Origin: Ypsolopha sequella
Lineage: Eukaryota > Arthropoda > Insecta > Lepidoptera > Ypsolophidae
Reading direction: 5' to 3'
DNA: 64,000 nucleotides
NCBI GenBank assembly: GCA_934047225.1
Contig: OW203997.1
Span: 6,930,417 to 6,994,416, forward strand
This document shows positions 43,594 through 53,797 of the stretch, piece by piece. The translations under genes and the position numbers were made by a program. The stretch's first letter is position 1. Each line of letters begins with the position of its first letter. The notes under the pieces were generated by a model. The model did no database searches. It had not been told where the DNA came from and saw only the letters and a list, made by a program, of their open reading frames with translations.

Positions 43594-46500
43594 TTATTGA
43601 GATGGGAGAGGGCAAAGACGCACGACAGGTCGTTTGTAAACACCTGTCGTCGTTTTGACAGAAGCTACCCTAATGACATTATCTTTGCCAGGGTATACAG
43701 CTACAATAACACCGAGCGGCCATTGAAGCGGTGGAGTGTTATCGGTAACTACAACGACAACAGATCCAATTTTGATTGGGTTGGAAGGTGTATTCCATTT
43801 TCCTCTAGACTGGAGAAGATGGAGATAATCATTCTTCCATCGCCTTGCGAACGATTCTACCATTTGATCAAGCAACGCGTAGCGACGTAATAAATTAACT
43901 GGCTCATCAGCCACCTTACAAGCGGGTAATTCTTTTAAAGGAGTTGACATCAGAAAATGTGCAGGAGTTAACGCGCTAAGTTCAGATGGATCTTCACTCA
44001 GCAGCGTAAGCGGACGAGAATTTATGACACATTCTATTTGCGTAACTACAGTTAATAATTCTTCGTAGGTCAACAGTTGAGTACCTACTACTCTATGCAA
44101 ATGCGTCTTAAATCCTTTGACATATATCTCATAATGTCCCCCAAAATGTGGGCTACGTGGAATATTAAATTTCCATTGTATTCTATGATCGGCAAGTTCA
44201 TTCGCGAAAGACGTTTTAAATTCTTCGGAGTTTGTCAAATTGTAAATTTCTGAGAGGGCATTTCTAGCGCCTACAAAGTTCGTAGCATTATCTGAATATA
44301 CGAAAGACACTGCTCCACGTCTAGATAAAAAACGTTTGAACGCGGAAAGAAAAGTGTTCGTGCTAAGATCAGTTGCCAATTCAACGTGAACTGCACGAGT
44401 CACCAGGCATACAAATATGCAGAGGTAACATTTGACGGGACGGACTCCACGTTTTCGATACGGAGTGATACTGATAGGACCACAATAATCCACAGCGCAG
44501 TGGACAAAAGCTTTAGCCTCATTAACGCGGCATGATGGTAAATCTGCCATGAAAGGGAAGGTTTGTCTCGGCTTCGCCTTAAAACAATAATTGCAGCTAT
44601 GTATTACGCGACGAACAATATTTCGACAGGAAAGTATCCAAAATTTTTGGCGGATTATTGACATTAAAGCCACTGGTCCAGTGTGACAATTTTTGCGATG
44701 ATAATGAATGATAATCAATTCGACAATATGATTTTTACGAGGTAACAACACAGGGTGTTGTTGATCGAACGTCATGTCTGTGTTGCGAAGTCGACCACCA
44801 ACGCGTAACAATCCATTTTTATCTAAAAATGGCGATAGTCGATTTAAAGCGGGAGAACAAAGTTTATTTGACTTTAATCTTTTTATTTCATCAAGAAAAT
44901 AAAATGCTTGAAGAGCTTTAATCAATGCAACTTCAGCGAAATCCATATCGGTAGCGGTAAAAATATTAGAGCGCGGTAAAATACGTAAAAATCGGTAGAT
45001 GTAAATGATTGTGTGTAAAAGCACAGGCCATGACGAAATTCTTTCCGAAAGAGAAAGAAGTGGATGCGGTTCTTCATTACTAAAAGCGGGAAGAGAAATT
45101 GTTTTTGATTCCGGCAAGTTTTCTTCAATAGAAGCTGATTCTATTGTTTTGATTGGCCACTCTTTAGCGTCCAGATAAAGCCAAGCAGGTCCAGTGAACC
45201 AGAGCGGGTGACTCATCAACTGCGTGGGAGTGAGACCACGGGAAAGACAGTCGCTCGGGTTTTGAGAACCAGCTGTATGGTAAAAACATTCAGCGGGAAT
45301 AGCGGATATTATTTTTGTTATACGCGTCGCGACAAAGGTTTTAAACCTGTGCGGTGAGGAATGTATCCAGTGTAAAGTTACCATAGAATCGGTAAAACAG
45401 TAAATACGTTCAATATTGTGACGTATTTTATAAGCGTCAACTACACGACGAGTTAATTTCGACATGAGTAACGAGGCACAAAGCTCAAGGCGGGCGACAC
45501 TGACGGTCTTGAGCGGACAGACTTTTGACTTTGCGCATACCAGCCGAATGCTAGTGCAAGTGTCTGAGTCATCTTGTACTCTAATATATACGACACATCC
45601 GTATCCACGTTCACTTGCGTCTGCAAATGATATTATCGAAATTTTCGAATTTTGGAACACGTCTAAGTGGCGTTTAATACGTAAATCCCGCAAAACAGGT
45701 AGCTCCTTCAAATAGTTTTGCCAAATCTGCGCAATATCAGAGGGTAGTGTTTCATCCCAGTCTAATTTTAAAATACAGATTTTCTGCAAGAGTAATTTTG
45801 CGTACAAGATCACAGGAGCGGTAAAGCCGAGGACGTCGTACTGACGTGCTATCACGGACAAAACATTGCGTTTAGTACATGGGCGACTATCTAGCGATAC
45901 AGTAAAAGAGAACTCGTCAGAATCAGGCGACCACTGTAAGCCAAGAACTTTAAGAGTTTGAGTTTGTTCTTCAAAATTCTTACTAGAATTTAAGCGGTGA
46001 GTATCAGGCAGTGTATCAAGTAACTGTTGACAGTTACTAGACCACTTGACGAGCTCAAAGCCACCGGCCTTAAGCAATCCTACCAGCTCATCTCTGAGCT
46101 GTAAGGAGCCCTGCACGGTGGGCGTGCTATAGCAGATGTCGTCCATGTAACAGTTTCGTGCGGCTACAGTAGCGGCGAGCGGGTACGATGAACTCCCATC
46201 CTCACAGAGTTTCCTGACTACTCTCATCGCAAGGAAAGGGCTACTACGTAGTCCAAAGCAGACGCGATTGAACTGATAAGCGATAAGCGGTGAACACGTG
46301 TCAAAGCGGTATAAAAACTTTTGAAATTTGCGATCATCGGCGTTAACCAAAACTTGTAAGAACATTTGTTTGATATCCGAGGTAAAAGCGATTTCATACA
46401 AGCGGAAGTCAAGTAAAATTAAAAACAAATCGTTTTGCAAATTAGCACCTGTGTGCAGCGTGTCATTTAATGAGACACGAGTACCATCAGCGGAGTCAGT

Positions 46501-48912
46501 CTTAGTACTGGCATTCATACAAATACGCACCTTTGTCGTTGATTTATCAACACGCACTACGGGATGATGCGGAATATAATAACCAAGAGATAATTGGTCA
46601 TCATTATGAAGCGGGGATATGTAACCTTTAGTTAGGTATTCATTTATTATATTGTTATACTCGGAACGTAAATCTGCGTTAGAAACAAACCTACGCTCAA
46701 GAGACATAAAACACTTTTTTGCGTGATGGTACGAGTTTCCTAGTATGTTAGGATTCCGTGCGAACGGTAAAGAAACCGAATAGCGACCAGCGGGGTCACG
46801 TGACACATTGTTGATAAATAATTTTTCACATTCATCATTTGCGGGACTAGAAGCAGGTTCACAATGCACCTCTTCTAATTGCCAAAATTTTTGTAAAATA
46901 AAATCTATTGGCGGTTCAATCTCCATATAAGAGCATAACGAAATTGAACATGCGGTATTTTGGTAAACAGGCGTATTACCAATTAGCGTAAAACCGAAGA
47001 TGGTCTGAAATCCCGTCGGCGTACCCGGGGGACCAGAGACGCGGCCTGATAACAAGATATCCGCGAATAAAGATGCACCGATAAGAATATCAATCTCGCC
47101 CGGTAAGTAAAAGGTTTCATCAGCAAGTGTGATACCTTTTAAATATGAAAGCGTAGACAAATCCACCTGCACCGATGGTAAGTTGTCGGTAATACGGTCG
47201 ATTACATAAGTGTCAAGCGAAATTGAAACCGAATCATCAAATCGTGAAAACAATTTAAGGTTTGTCGCACCCTTAATTGGGTTTGATGAGGAGCCGATGC
47301 CCTTAACAAAAGCGCGGGGAATTTTTTCATATTTTAAGTTAAGCTTCTCACAACAGGAAACCGTCGAAAAACTGGATTGTGACGCAGGGTCGCAGAGCGC
47401 ACGTAGACGGACAGACATACCGTTAGAATCTTTCACGATCACTTGAATTGTACCTAAAAGGCATGTTTCATTACGCTGCGAGTTAGGCTGTAAGTTACAT
47501 AAAGAAATATTATTACTCGCAGTTGGTACGGATTGAGAATCATTAGTCATATGTTCTGTGTTAGTCGCCGATACGGCAGGATCCACCAACCTCGAAGATT
47601 GCGTATGTGTGCGTGGAGACACGGTAATATTTTGACCAAGCGCGGTGTGAGTATTCATCACATTTTGTTTGCGGCACAACATCGAATGGTGTTTACAATT
47701 ACAATGGCGGCAATTATAAGACGATTTACAAGCGGAATTGTTATGCGTAATACTTAAACAATTGGTGCAACCGTTATTAGATTTGATGAACTGAAATCTT
47801 TTCTCGATATCTAGTTTCACAAATTCGGGACACTTATATAAATTATAGTGTTTTAATTGTTTACATAGCGGACAACAATTATTATTGGTCGAAGCGGAGA
47901 CAAAAGCATGGGTTGACTTGGTACTGTACCCGGTTTTGTTGTTATTATTATTAACGGAGCGGTTCGGAGCGGGAGCGGTAATTGCGGGTGCAGTGCGGTT
48001 CAGTATCTTAGTTTGTTCCCGTAAAAATGATATTAATTCATCATAATGGGGTAAATCGGAACCACGTTTAAACATTTCAAATGAACGAGCGGTTTCAACA
48101 TCAAGTTTTTTAAGGGCCAAATACATAAGGATAAAATCCGAAAGATCTTTAATATTCAGCGATTTTAAACACGAAACAGCGGAACAGAACTTGTCTAAAA
48201 ACAAGTCCAAGTTTTTTGAACTAGCGGTAGTTAAAGGGCGAAATTCAAACATTTGATCCAAATAAGTAGTGGCTAAACTACGCGAGTCTTGAAAAGTAGA
48301 AACGAGTGTTTTCCAGATTATGTCGTAGTTAGTTGCGTTCGGTGTGATTCCAGAACAAATCGAAAGTGCCCGGCCAGAAAGTTTACCCATCAGGTATTGT
48401 ACTCGTTCGTTGTCGGTCAAGTCCGGATTATCGTGAATCGTGGTTTTAAATGTTTCATAGAATGTTGGCCACATAGTAGCTTCACCAGAAAAACCAACGA
48501 GTTCCAGTTTTGGAAGCTTGATAGTAGGTTTTTTGGGACATTCCATGTCAAGTGGAGCTTTAACTTTAGAGTCAGCCGATTTCGAAGAATGTGATAACTT
48601 CCGGTTGATGTATTTGCAATGGGAGTAAAGATCCTCAAAAGCTGACCAACTTTGATAATTTGGTTCAAAATTAGGATTTATCAATACCTCTGTGTCATTA
48701 ATTTCATCTATGATTACATGAATTTCTGAGCGTACAGTATCCAAAGTTTCGACATTGGCCATAAACAATTCTGCCGAAGAAACATCCTCTAAAGCGGTTT
48801 TAGAAAAGTCATAAACTCTCTGAAGGCGATTAAACAATTCTTGCCTTTTATTTTTAAGCTTCTTTAAACTATACGACATCTTTAATTTTGCAGCTTCTGC
48901 GGAATTTGGCAT
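43594..48912 (-). CDS. BEL/Pao gag-pol polyprotein (1772 aa)
   Basis: A single frame for gag, protease, RT, RNase H and integrase. I start at the first ATG, 48912 (MPNSAEAAKL); the open frame reaches 48936 only through a TTG. Residue numbers below count from 48936. Coiled-coil-like N-terminus 20-85; BEL-type gag domain about 145-310 (LVGFSGEATMWPTFYETF); Cys/His knuckles 354-421 (CCPLCKQ, CTNCLS, CRHCNCKHH); Asp protease with LCDPASQSSF (Asp near 516; DSGS is more usual); RT about 780-960 with YMDD near 928; RNase H about 1095-1230 (SFADASERGYG, CFTDS). Integrase: HHCC finger about 1405-1455; core D in VDYCGP (near 1481), D in SDNATNF (near 1549), E in GHYEIYVK (near 1602); BEL C-terminal domain to the end. 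All catalytic residues seem present. No stop or shift. Confidence 0.93.
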   Translation of the reverse strand: MPNSAEAAKLKMSYSLKKLKNKRQELFNRLQRVYDFSKTALEDVSSAELFMANVETLDTVRSEIHVIIDEINDTEVLINPNFEPNYQSWSAFEDLYSHCKYINRKLSHSSKSADSKVKAPLDMECPKKPTIKLPKLELVGFSGEATMWPTFYETFKTTIHDNPDLTDNERVQYLMGKLSGRALSICSGITPNATNYDIIWKTLVSTFQDSRSLATTYLDQMFEFRPLTTASSKNLDLFLDKFCSAVSCLKSLNIKDLSDFILMYLALKKLDVETARSFEMFKRGSDLPHYDELISFLREQTKILNRTAPAITAPAPNRSVNNNNNKTGYSTKSTHAFVSASTNNNCCPLCKQLKHYNLYKCPEFVKLDIEKRFQFIKSNNGCTNCLSITHNNSACKSSYNCRHCNCKHHSMLCRKQNVMNTHTALGQNITVSPRTHTQSSRLVDPAVSATNTEHMTNDSQSVPTASNNISLCNLQPNSQRNETCLLGTIQVIVKDSNGMSVRLRALCDPASQSSFSTVSCCEKLNLKYEKIPRAFVKGIGSSSNPIKGATNLKLFSRFDDSVSISLDTYVIDRITDNLPSVQVDLSTLSYLKGITLADETFYLPGEIDILIGASLFADILLSGRVSGPPGTPTGFQTIFGFTLIGNTPVYQNTACSISLCSYMEIEPPIDFILQKFWQLEEVHCEPASSPANDECEKLFINNVSRDPAGRYSVSLPFARNPNILGNSYHHAKKCFMSLERRFVSNADLRSEYNNIINEYLTKGYISPLHNDDQLSLGYYIPHHPVVRVDKSTTKVRICMNASTKTDSADGTRVSLNDTLHTGANLQNDLFLILLDFRLYEIAFTSDIKQMFLQVLVNADDRKFQKFLYRFDTCSPLIAYQFNRVCFGLRSSPFLAMRVVRKLCEDGSSSYPLAATVAARNCYMDDICYSTPTVQGSLQLRDELVGLLKAGGFELVKWSSNCQQLLDTLPDTHRLNSSKNFEEQTQTLKVLGLQWSPDSDEFSFTVSLDSRPCTKRNVLSVIARQYDVLGFTAPVILYAKLLLQKICILKLDWDETLPSDIAQIWQNYLKELPVLRDLRIKRHLDVFQNSKISIISFADASERGYGCVVYIRVQDDSDTCTSIRLVCAKSKVCPLKTVSVARLELCASLLMSKLTRRVVDAYKIRHNIERIYCFTDSMVTLHWIHSSPHRFKTFVATRITKIISAIPAECFYHTAGSQNPSDCLSRGLTPTQLMSHPLWFTGPAWLYLDAKEWPIKTIESASIEENLPESKTISLPAFSNEEPHPLLSLSERISSWPVLLHTIIYIYRFLRILPRSNIFTATDMDFAEVALIKALQAFYFLDEIKRLKSNKLCSPALNRLSPFLDKNGLLRVGGRLRNTDMTFDQQHPVLLPRKNHIVELIIIHYHRKNCHTGPVALMSIIRQKFWILSCRNIVRRVIHSCNYCFKAKPRQTFPFMADLPSCRVNEAKAFVHCAVDYCGPISITPYRKRGVRPVKCYLCIFVCLVTRAVHVELATDLSTNTFLSAFKRFLSRRGAVSFVYSDNATNFVGARNALSEIYNLTNSEEFKTSFANELADHRIQWKFNIPRSPHFGGHYEIYVKGFKTHLHRVVGTQLLTYEELLTVVTQIECVINSRPLTLLSEDPSELSALTPAHFLMSTPLKELPACKVADEPVNLLRRYALLDQMVESFARRWKNDYLHLLQSRGKWNTPSNPIKIGSVVVVVTDNTPPLQWPLGVIVAVYPGKDNVIRVASVKTTTGVYKRPVVRLCPLPSQ

Positions 48913-49375
48913 GTTATATAGTACAAAGTTAGGCAAGTACCAGAACTATTGAAAGTTTTATACTGACTACAACATAGAATAATGCTAATGAGTTAGAGAT
49001 AACACGGGCGGCGGACGAACCTGTGTACGAGTACCTCTCGATAATATTAAGAATTAGCAGGTAGGCAGATAATATTTTCTGTGAAATGATCAAATGGTAT
49101 AATCGCAGCGGATAAATTAACAGAATGGCGTATTTCACTGTAGATAATTTATAATTTCCAGTATATAGGAAATGGAATCACTAATATTTTGACGAATGCG
49201 GGGTTTTAATGCATAGATAATGCAAATAAGAGCGGGAATGCGGGGTAATACTGCGGGCAGAGTGAAAATTAGAGCGGAATTCACGTGTTCTTTAGACAAA
49301 GAACATGAAGATAGCGGTTGGAAATACCAAAAAATGGTTATAGATCGCAGATCAAAGGGCCTAAAATGGATCTAG

Positions 49376-49393
49376 ATCCGGCTCGAAGGACCA
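49376..49393 (-). other. Primer binding site for tRNA-Tyr
   Basis: On the minus strand TGGTCCTTCGAGCCGGAT is an 18-base complement of the 3' end of animal tRNA-Tyr (...ATCCGGCTCGAAGGACCA, recalled). It lies 5 bases (all T on the minus strand) inside the 5' LTR. Confidence 0.85.
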
Positions 49394-49398
49394 AAAAA

Positions 49399-49863
49399 TG
49401 TGCACGCGATATGACGGCAGTGCTTTGTATCACCATAGGTTTTAAAAATAGCGGGAAGTGAAGAGAAATAATTACGAAGATGAAAGATCTGACCTTGGGA
49501 AGGAGCTGCATGCACCACAAACCACGCTTCGCCTGAGCCACCAAGTCTCTGGTGTTCTCCAAGATGGTTTTCTTCTTCCTCTTCGTGCCTGGTTGCGCTC
49601 TTCTCGGCTAATCTTCTTCGTAATAGTAATAGATGAAAATGAGGCGCACAGCGGGTGCGATCTCAAAATGGCGGGCGGTAGGGTCGAGGTAGGACCTAGT
49701 CGAATGACAATCAGCGTATACCTCCGGCGTGAAAGGCTTCTGATTGACGACTGATTGATTTGCGTCCAAAACTAAGCGGGTGGAGATGCAGCGAAAATGA
49801 CAGTTGAAAATATTAATTCACAACTACCCCGCAGTATGAGAGCCACAAGAAGTGGCGCGAACA
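49399..49863 (-). repeat. 5' LTR of the complete BEL element
   Basis: 465 bp, expected to hold the promoter. Followed on the plus-strand side by the ATGTT duplication. Confidence 0.93.
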
Positions 49864-50034
49864 ATGTTATTTATTATTTGAGTATAAAATAATTGTTAAA
49901 TATAAACTATTTGAAAGTGGACTGATTACTATTGAGGTTTAGTCAGAGACTTTTGTAGATGACTGAGGGCAGAAAAAAAACTTGTTGTTTGTAATTTTTG
50001 TCTTCTTTGTTTAAATTTATACAAATACATATAT

Positions 50035-50322
50035 ATCGTTATGACATAAATCCCCGAGGGGGTATCAGAGGTAATCCGAGTGTGAACTGTGAAATGCAAG
50101 TCACAGTCCACACTCTGAACACCCGCGTTTCACCGACGTTTATTACGTCCCAACGTGATGAGTGGTGAGCTCTATCGCCGTACTTCGGGCACAAACACAC
50201 GGTTTTTAGAGCATGCAGTAAAAACAAATACTATGCAAATACATTCCGAAAAACCATTGGTGCATGCCCGACCGGGTATCGAACCTGGATCTCATGATTG
50301 AGAGGCCAGCGTTCTACCCCTG
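50035..50322 (-). mobile_element. tRNA-headed SINE, copy 1 (head truncated)
   Basis: On the minus strand GGGGTAGAACGC (end of an A box) is followed by CAGGTTCGATACCCGG (B box), then the body GTGCCCGAAGTACGGCGATA, GTGTGGACTGTGACTTGCA and an AT-rich end. The A box is cut at 50322. It matches 62560-62903. Confidence 0.75.
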
Positions 50323-51460
50323 CATTAATACAGATATACAAGGCTATTTATAGAATTAAATTTAACAATACGATATTAATGAAGTGAACATTTTATTTTC
50401 GTTTTTTTAAAATCAATTCGGAGCACTGATCTCCATACTACACTGGATTGGCTGTCCGGTACAGATGACAGCTAATAAACTGTTACGATTTGAAGCACCA
50501 CCGATGAAGTTCCCAGCAACCACTTTTGACGTTTAATGCAAAAAGCGTCTGTCATAATTCGTGATTCTCGCGTATTTTGAATGACATCACATCTCTGTAA
50601 GCTTGCGCACATCGCCAATTTTAGTTTCATGAAACTTCGTAGCAGCCTACAGTGCCAAAAATGCCATAAATCAAACAAGCATAAAAATAATTTGACAGCT
50701 GCCTGTTCAGTTTTAATAGTGTGAAGGTCAGTGATGTGGAGGATCGTTTTTCGCTTGTGGTCTTTATATGGTTTCGATTTCCGCCCTCATTTTAGATTCA
50801 TTGCGTCGCCGCGCCGGGGCGCCATGCTTCTGGTAGAGAATTAAAAAAAAACGCTTTTATTCGTGTATTTATTACTGTTGACAAATTATTATTTATGGCG
50901 TTTTTTTCATCAGTTATATTATTTATCACAATGTTCGATGAATATTGTTATTTAATGAAAATATGCTCATAAAGCTTTAATACGTAAAATAAAAAAGATA
51001 AAGTCCAGTAAATTAAAGCTTTGAGGTCGAATTAAATATACATTACAAAAATGATTTTGAAAAAATAGTAGTCTAAGGTTTTATTAGGGCATGGTTCGAA
51101 CGATGGTCATACTTGTGACCAAACCCATGCGTGGTGGACTGTGATTGATTTTAATGATGGTGTAACTTGTGACCGGACTCTTGTCTCACATGCGCGGTGA
51201 ACTGCTGGATTTTGTGCATTATTTATTACTTCACTATTTTACTGCTTTTTTGCTTGTTAAAAGTTTTATTCTGGGCAAACATGTCTGATAGCAGTAATAC
51301 CGAGCAACGATGAACAATCAAAACGAATCAGCAAAATCAAGAAAAGCTAACGACAATTTATTCATGTAAGTCGATCCGTCTTTATACTTAATTATCAATT
51401 CAACTTACAATAGTTACAAATCTAAAAAAGCTTACGACAAGTTTTACGAAGATCTATATG
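50323..51460. other. No gene seen
   Basis: No recognised feature in about 1.1 kb. Confidence 0.4.
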
Positions 51461-51468
51461 GATTAGAG

Positions 51469-51814
51469 CAGGGGTGGGCAGACTTTCACTAATGGCGATC
51501 TATATCAATAAATTGAGACGACAAGCGATCGACTTGCAATAAGACAATATTTTTTTATGTTAAATCGTTTATTGTAGGTATTGCGCACATATTACTATTT
51601 AAATATACTTTTATTTACAATTAAAGAAGTACAGTTTCTTATTATACAAGTTAATAACTAATAACTGCTAAAAATAAGTATTTTGACTGGTGAAAAGACC
51701 ACTGTTATTGGAATTAGCCCAACACGTCAGTACATTTTTAGGAATGCGTGCGATCGACCATAGATTCCCTTGCGATCGACCGGTCGATCGCGATCGACCG
51801 TTTGCCCACCCCTG
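51469..51814. mobile_element. Non-autonomous hAT element (MITE)
   Basis: 346 bp with ends CAGGGGTGGGCAGAC and GTTTGCCCACCCCTG, the classic CAGGGGTGGGC terminus of hAT transposons. Flanked by a perfect 8-bp duplication GATTAGAG (51461-51468 and 51815-51822). Sub-terminal GATCGACC-type words are repeated and inverted near the right end. Encodes no transposase. Confidence 0.92.
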
Positions 51815-52139
51815 GATTAGAGAATAGGTAGGTAACCTATTGCATGAGTGTAGATAAAGTAATGTATGAAATTACACATAACTAGCTATTAAAACACTCG
51901 TGTTTTAATAACCTCTTTATGTGCCAGTTTCATAAATTACTATTAAAGCCCTACCTGAAATTAATTTTTTTAGAGAATTGTTTCTAATTGATACTATTGT
52001 ACGAGTATGTTGTAATTAACTGTAAAAAAAATCGAGAAATATAGTTTAAAAAACATTTCTCCAATTACTTAACAATGTAAAAAAAAAAACTGTTTTAGAA
52101 TCCATAAATATGAGGTTTTGTAAGGAAGTTCGCGGAGAA

Positions 52140-52422
52140 TTAGTTTTTTTTGGAACAATATATTCTTTATTCTTTATTGTACACACATGGAATTATACAC
52201 ATAAACAAAATTACAGTAAAAAGATGCACATTGGCGAGCTTATCTCTAAACAGAGATTTCTGACAGCAAAACCATCACAATAGGAAAAAGTAACATTTAA
52301 ACGGAGTAATCATACACGTGTACACAGAGAAGAAGAATATACAAAGAACTATACAAGTTTAATAACAAAATGAAAATTTATATCAATACTTACTATAAAT
52401 ACAATAAATAAAATATTATAAA
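52140..52422 (-). mobile_element. LINE 3' fragment (tentative)
   Basis: On the minus strand it ends in a repeated TAAAGAATAAAGAATA tail (plus TTCTTTATTCTTTATTG at 52166). The adjacent TGCACATTGGCGAGCTTATC and AGAGATTTCTGAC resemble the 3' regions of lepidopteran LINEs, and loosely the piece at 1195-1250. No ORF. Confidence 0.35.
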
Positions 52423-53575
52423 TATACATAGTGTGTAATAAACTACATAAACATAAATATATATCGATTCTTAAGCCTAAAACATTATTGTGTTGGAAAT
52501 ATGTAAGACTTTGTAATCAAAAATATCCCACGAAGCGTGATGCAAAATTTCGGAGGCATCAAAATATTGATCAGGATATTTCGAGCGTTCTCATTCAGCA
52601 AAAACTTGCCGAAGCTGTATTCAAGAATCTCAAAAAGGTAGCATTCAATGCATTGAAACGTCCATGAATAAGTGGAGCCCGCAACACCATTGAGTCAACA
52701 CCAATGATCTTCGCCTGTTGCTTCTTCCGTTGACTGGCATCGGTAAGTGAGACTCGGATTTGCAGAACCGCTGCCTTTCATTCCTCGGTTTGAATACAAT
52801 TCTTAAAAGTCCACGTCACTAAAACGAACCAACACTCGGATTATTGGATAGGCGTACTAAAAGATCTAGAAAATTATTGAAGAGGACTGTAAAATAGGAT
52901 TTAAGCTGCAGTAAAATGTTTAGTAAGGCCATAGACTAAGTATTACTACGTATAGACTAGCAGTTTCCATACATCAGTTTGTAGCCACAAAAAAGGGGTA
53001 AAATTCTAACGAAATCTAGAAGGCGTTGCTAAATCCTCTGACGAACACGATGCTAAAAAAGACCGATTAGTGACGCTAGCGATGTTCACGTAACATAAAA
53101 ATAATTCCCACTTCGATAATAGATGGCGCTGAAATATTCACAGTTAGTGTTGCCAATTGAGCGCCATCTAGTTTTTTTAAGCAAAGCTATTAAAGCCACA
53201 TGTTTAATTGGTAACCATGACAGTTTAATTGCAGCCAATTAAACAAATTATGCTTATTTGCAACACTTGGTGACACCTAGTGTCGTAAGGGCGCGTATAA
53301 AATTTACTACGCCTTGATGTATGGGTGTTGTCGGTCTATCTTTACGTAGTAACTTAGTCTATGCTAAGACAGAATATTGTATCTGAGCAGAAGTTGAAAG
53401 TGGAGACTCTTATCAAGACCAAACAATATCTAAATTGTTTTATTGTAGCTCTTAAAATAGAAAGCAATCATTTTTCAAAAAAAGATTGCAATATGAATTA
53501 TTGAATTTAAATACCGTCCATTTACCCTCACCATTTTGTCTAACATAAGTTTGTTTTGTCAGGCGTATGTACTGA
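52423..53575. other. No gene seen
   Basis: The open frame at 52431-52667 has no recognised motif. The remainder has no assignable repeat. Confidence 0.4.
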
Positions 53576-53797
53576 ACTATGACAGAAATAAATTTCTATG
53601 TTTGAACACTTGGCGATTTATCCATCGCAAGAAGATATAAATTAACATTATATCATTGCAGTATAGAAACGCAGAAATAAAAGTAAATCTGGATGTGAGG
53701 AGCTCTGAACCGGGTTCGATTCCCGGTTCAGAGCTCCTCACATCCAGATTTACTTTTATTTCTGCGTTTCTATACTGCAATGATATAATGTTAATTA
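53576..53797. repeat. Near-perfect palindrome with a B-box-like apex
   Basis: 53640-53714 and its inverse up to 53797 form arms of about 75 bp (ATTAACATTATATCATTGCA ... GAGGAGCTCTGAACCGGG) that look identical. The apex is CCGGGTTCGATTCCCGG, which contains the tRNA/SINE B-box word GGTTCGATTCC. The left neighbour 53576-53630 continues the homology to 23065-23120 in inverse orientation. Confidence 0.85.

Larger units (their letters stand above)
43029..49863 (-). mobile_element. Complete BEL/Pao LTR retrotransposon (6.8 kb)
   Basis: The element has two 465-bp LTRs (43029-43493 and 49399-49863) with no difference found by eye, and 5-bp target duplications ATGTT (43024-43028 and 49864-49868). It also has a primer site matching tRNA-Tyr (49376-49393), a leader of about 460 bp (48913-49375), one uninterrupted gag-pol ORF (43594-48912), a short 3' untranslated stretch and a polypurine tract. 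Every part needed for autonomous movement is present and in frame, so this is a recent and possibly active copy. It is of a different lineage from the BEL at 10629-15060. Confidence 0.95.
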
